Source: Methanobacteriaceae archaeon (GTDB lineage Archaea > Methanobacteriota > Methanobacteria > Methanobacteriales > Methanobacteriaceae). Taken from it: 5,682 nucleotides of DNA. This document shows, in pieces, positions 5,070 through 5,682 of this stretch (position 1 is its first letter; the number at the start of each line of letters is the position of its first letter). Location of the stretch: assembly GCA_030681145.1 (NCBI GenBank), contig JAUXXK010000311.1:1-5682 (forward strand), written 5' to 3'. Under the pieces are notes generated by a model. That model was not told the DNA's origin. It saw only the letters and a list, made by a program, of their open reading frames with translations, and searched no databases. The translations under genes and the position numbers were made by a program.

Positions 5070-5682
5070 ATGATATACTGGGAATATGCGATCCTTTGTT
5101 TGGTTATGGGCCTTATTACTTATTATAGAGGGGCTCTTGATTTATGGGGATCTCTTTTCATGGTTATCATGGGCCTTATAATCATATTTGTAGCTGGTTT
5201 TAACTGGCTCCTTTTAATTCTTATTTTTCTTATATTGGGTTTAATATCCACCAAATACAAACATCAATACAAAAAAGAAATTGGTGTGTACGAAGGGACT
5301 AGAACCGCTAAAAATGTTATTTCTAATGGAATCATACCATTTGTAATGGCCACCTTTGGTTATTATGATGTCCTTGTAGGAGGTTTTATTGGTTCCGTAG
5401 CTACTGCCACAGCAGATACTATGGCCAGTGAAGTGGGAGTTACACAAACACCTCGCCTAGTTACCAATCTTAAAAAAGTTGCTCCAGGGACGGACGGCGG
5501 AATATCAATTTTAGGAACTATTGCTGGTATTTTAGGAGCAGGGAGCATTGGAATATTTGCTTATTTATTAGGTATCTTCCCAGACCCTTTTGTTTCTTTA
5601 AAAATATCAATTATTGCAGGTACTGTGGGCTGTTTTATGGACAGCTTTCTGGGAGCAGTTTTAGAGAGAAGAAATTACCTTA
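5070..5682 (+). CDS. DUF92 (TIGR00297) family membrane protein, 3'-truncated by the window
   Basis: The frame is open from the ATG at 5070 to the window end (204 codons), so the last part of the gene is missing. It is an integral membrane protein of the DUF92 family (PF01940). Its hallmark segments are STKYKHQYKKEIGVYEGTRT (60-79), KNVISNG (81-87), GGFIGSVATATADTMASEVG (104-123), PRLVTNLKKVAPGTDGGIS (128-146) and AGTVGCFMDSFLGAVLERR (183-201). Plant VTE6, a phytyl-phosphate kinase, belongs to this family, so a CTP-dependent polyprenyl-phosphate kinase activity is possible in an archaeon that makes isoprenoid lipids. This is inference; archaeal members are generally unannotated. Two or three membrane segments precede the first motif (about 4-20, 27-43, 45-60). 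A GGGA (5060-5063) six bases upstream supports the ATG; an in-frame TTG at 5058 is a weaker alternative. It follows eS1 by 48 bp, with the hairpin at 5016-5036 between. Confidence 0.9.
   Translation, partial: MIYWEYAILCLVMGLITYYRGALDLWGSLFMVIMGLIIIFVAGFNWLLLILIFLILGLISTKYKHQYKKEIGVYEGTRTAKNVISNGIIPFVMATFGYYDVLVGGFIGSVATATADTMASEVGVTQTPRLVTNLKKVAPGTDGGISILGTIAGILGAGSIGIFAYLLGIFPDPFVSLKISIIAGTVGCFMDSFLGAVLERRNYL

Noticed and set aside
5241..5548. Two overlapping minus-strand open frames
   Set aside because: Both are antisense to the DUF92 reading frame, which carries clear family motifs.

Overview
The window is archaeal and reads as a methanogen of the Methanobacteriales, probably Methanobacterium or a close relative. 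The reasons are: the archaeal/eukaryal-type ribosomal protein eS1 (S3Ae); GGTGA-type ribosome binding sites; a TATA-box promoter; a Methanosarcina-type iron-sulfur flavoprotein; a methylthioinosine-type phosphorylase; and very AT-rich intergenic DNA. The genus is an inference from protein character, not from a search.

Layout. (1) Bases 1-623, plus strand: the 3' part of a purine-nucleoside phosphorylase of the MTAP/MTIP family, whose start lies outside the window. (2) Bases about 817-2690, minus strand: an accessory block convergent with the phosphorylase. In transcription order it is a TATA box and palindromic operator-like site, a DUF2178 membrane protein, an intact CPBP-family intramembrane protease, a 64-residue XRE/Cro-type regulator, and a decayed second CPBP protease gene. 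The gaps are short (34 and 21 bp), so the three intact genes look like one operon. (3) Bases 2996-3993, plus strand: an iron-sulfur flavoprotein (Isf family) followed by a stand-alone NifX/NafY-type protein. (4) Bases 3994-4436: a gene-free AT-rich stretch with terminator-like hairpins and the likely promoter region of the next gene. (5) Bases 4437-5682, plus strand: ribosomal protein eS1, then a DUF92 (TIGR00297) membrane protein that runs off the right edge. A 10-bp inverted repeat spans the eS1 stop codon.

How the parts work together. The phosphorylase serves methionine/purine salvage. The flavoprotein and NifX-like protein suggest electron transfer and metal-cluster handling. eS1 and DUF92 are core genes. 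The DUF2178-CPBP-XRE block is the most accessory-looking part. A small repressor, two membrane proteins and a 20-bp palindrome over the predicted start of transcription suggest an autoregulated membrane module. Its trailing CPBP gene has lost its N-terminus, the EExxxR arginine and its reading frame. No mobile element, tRNA, rRNA or CRISPR array was seen.
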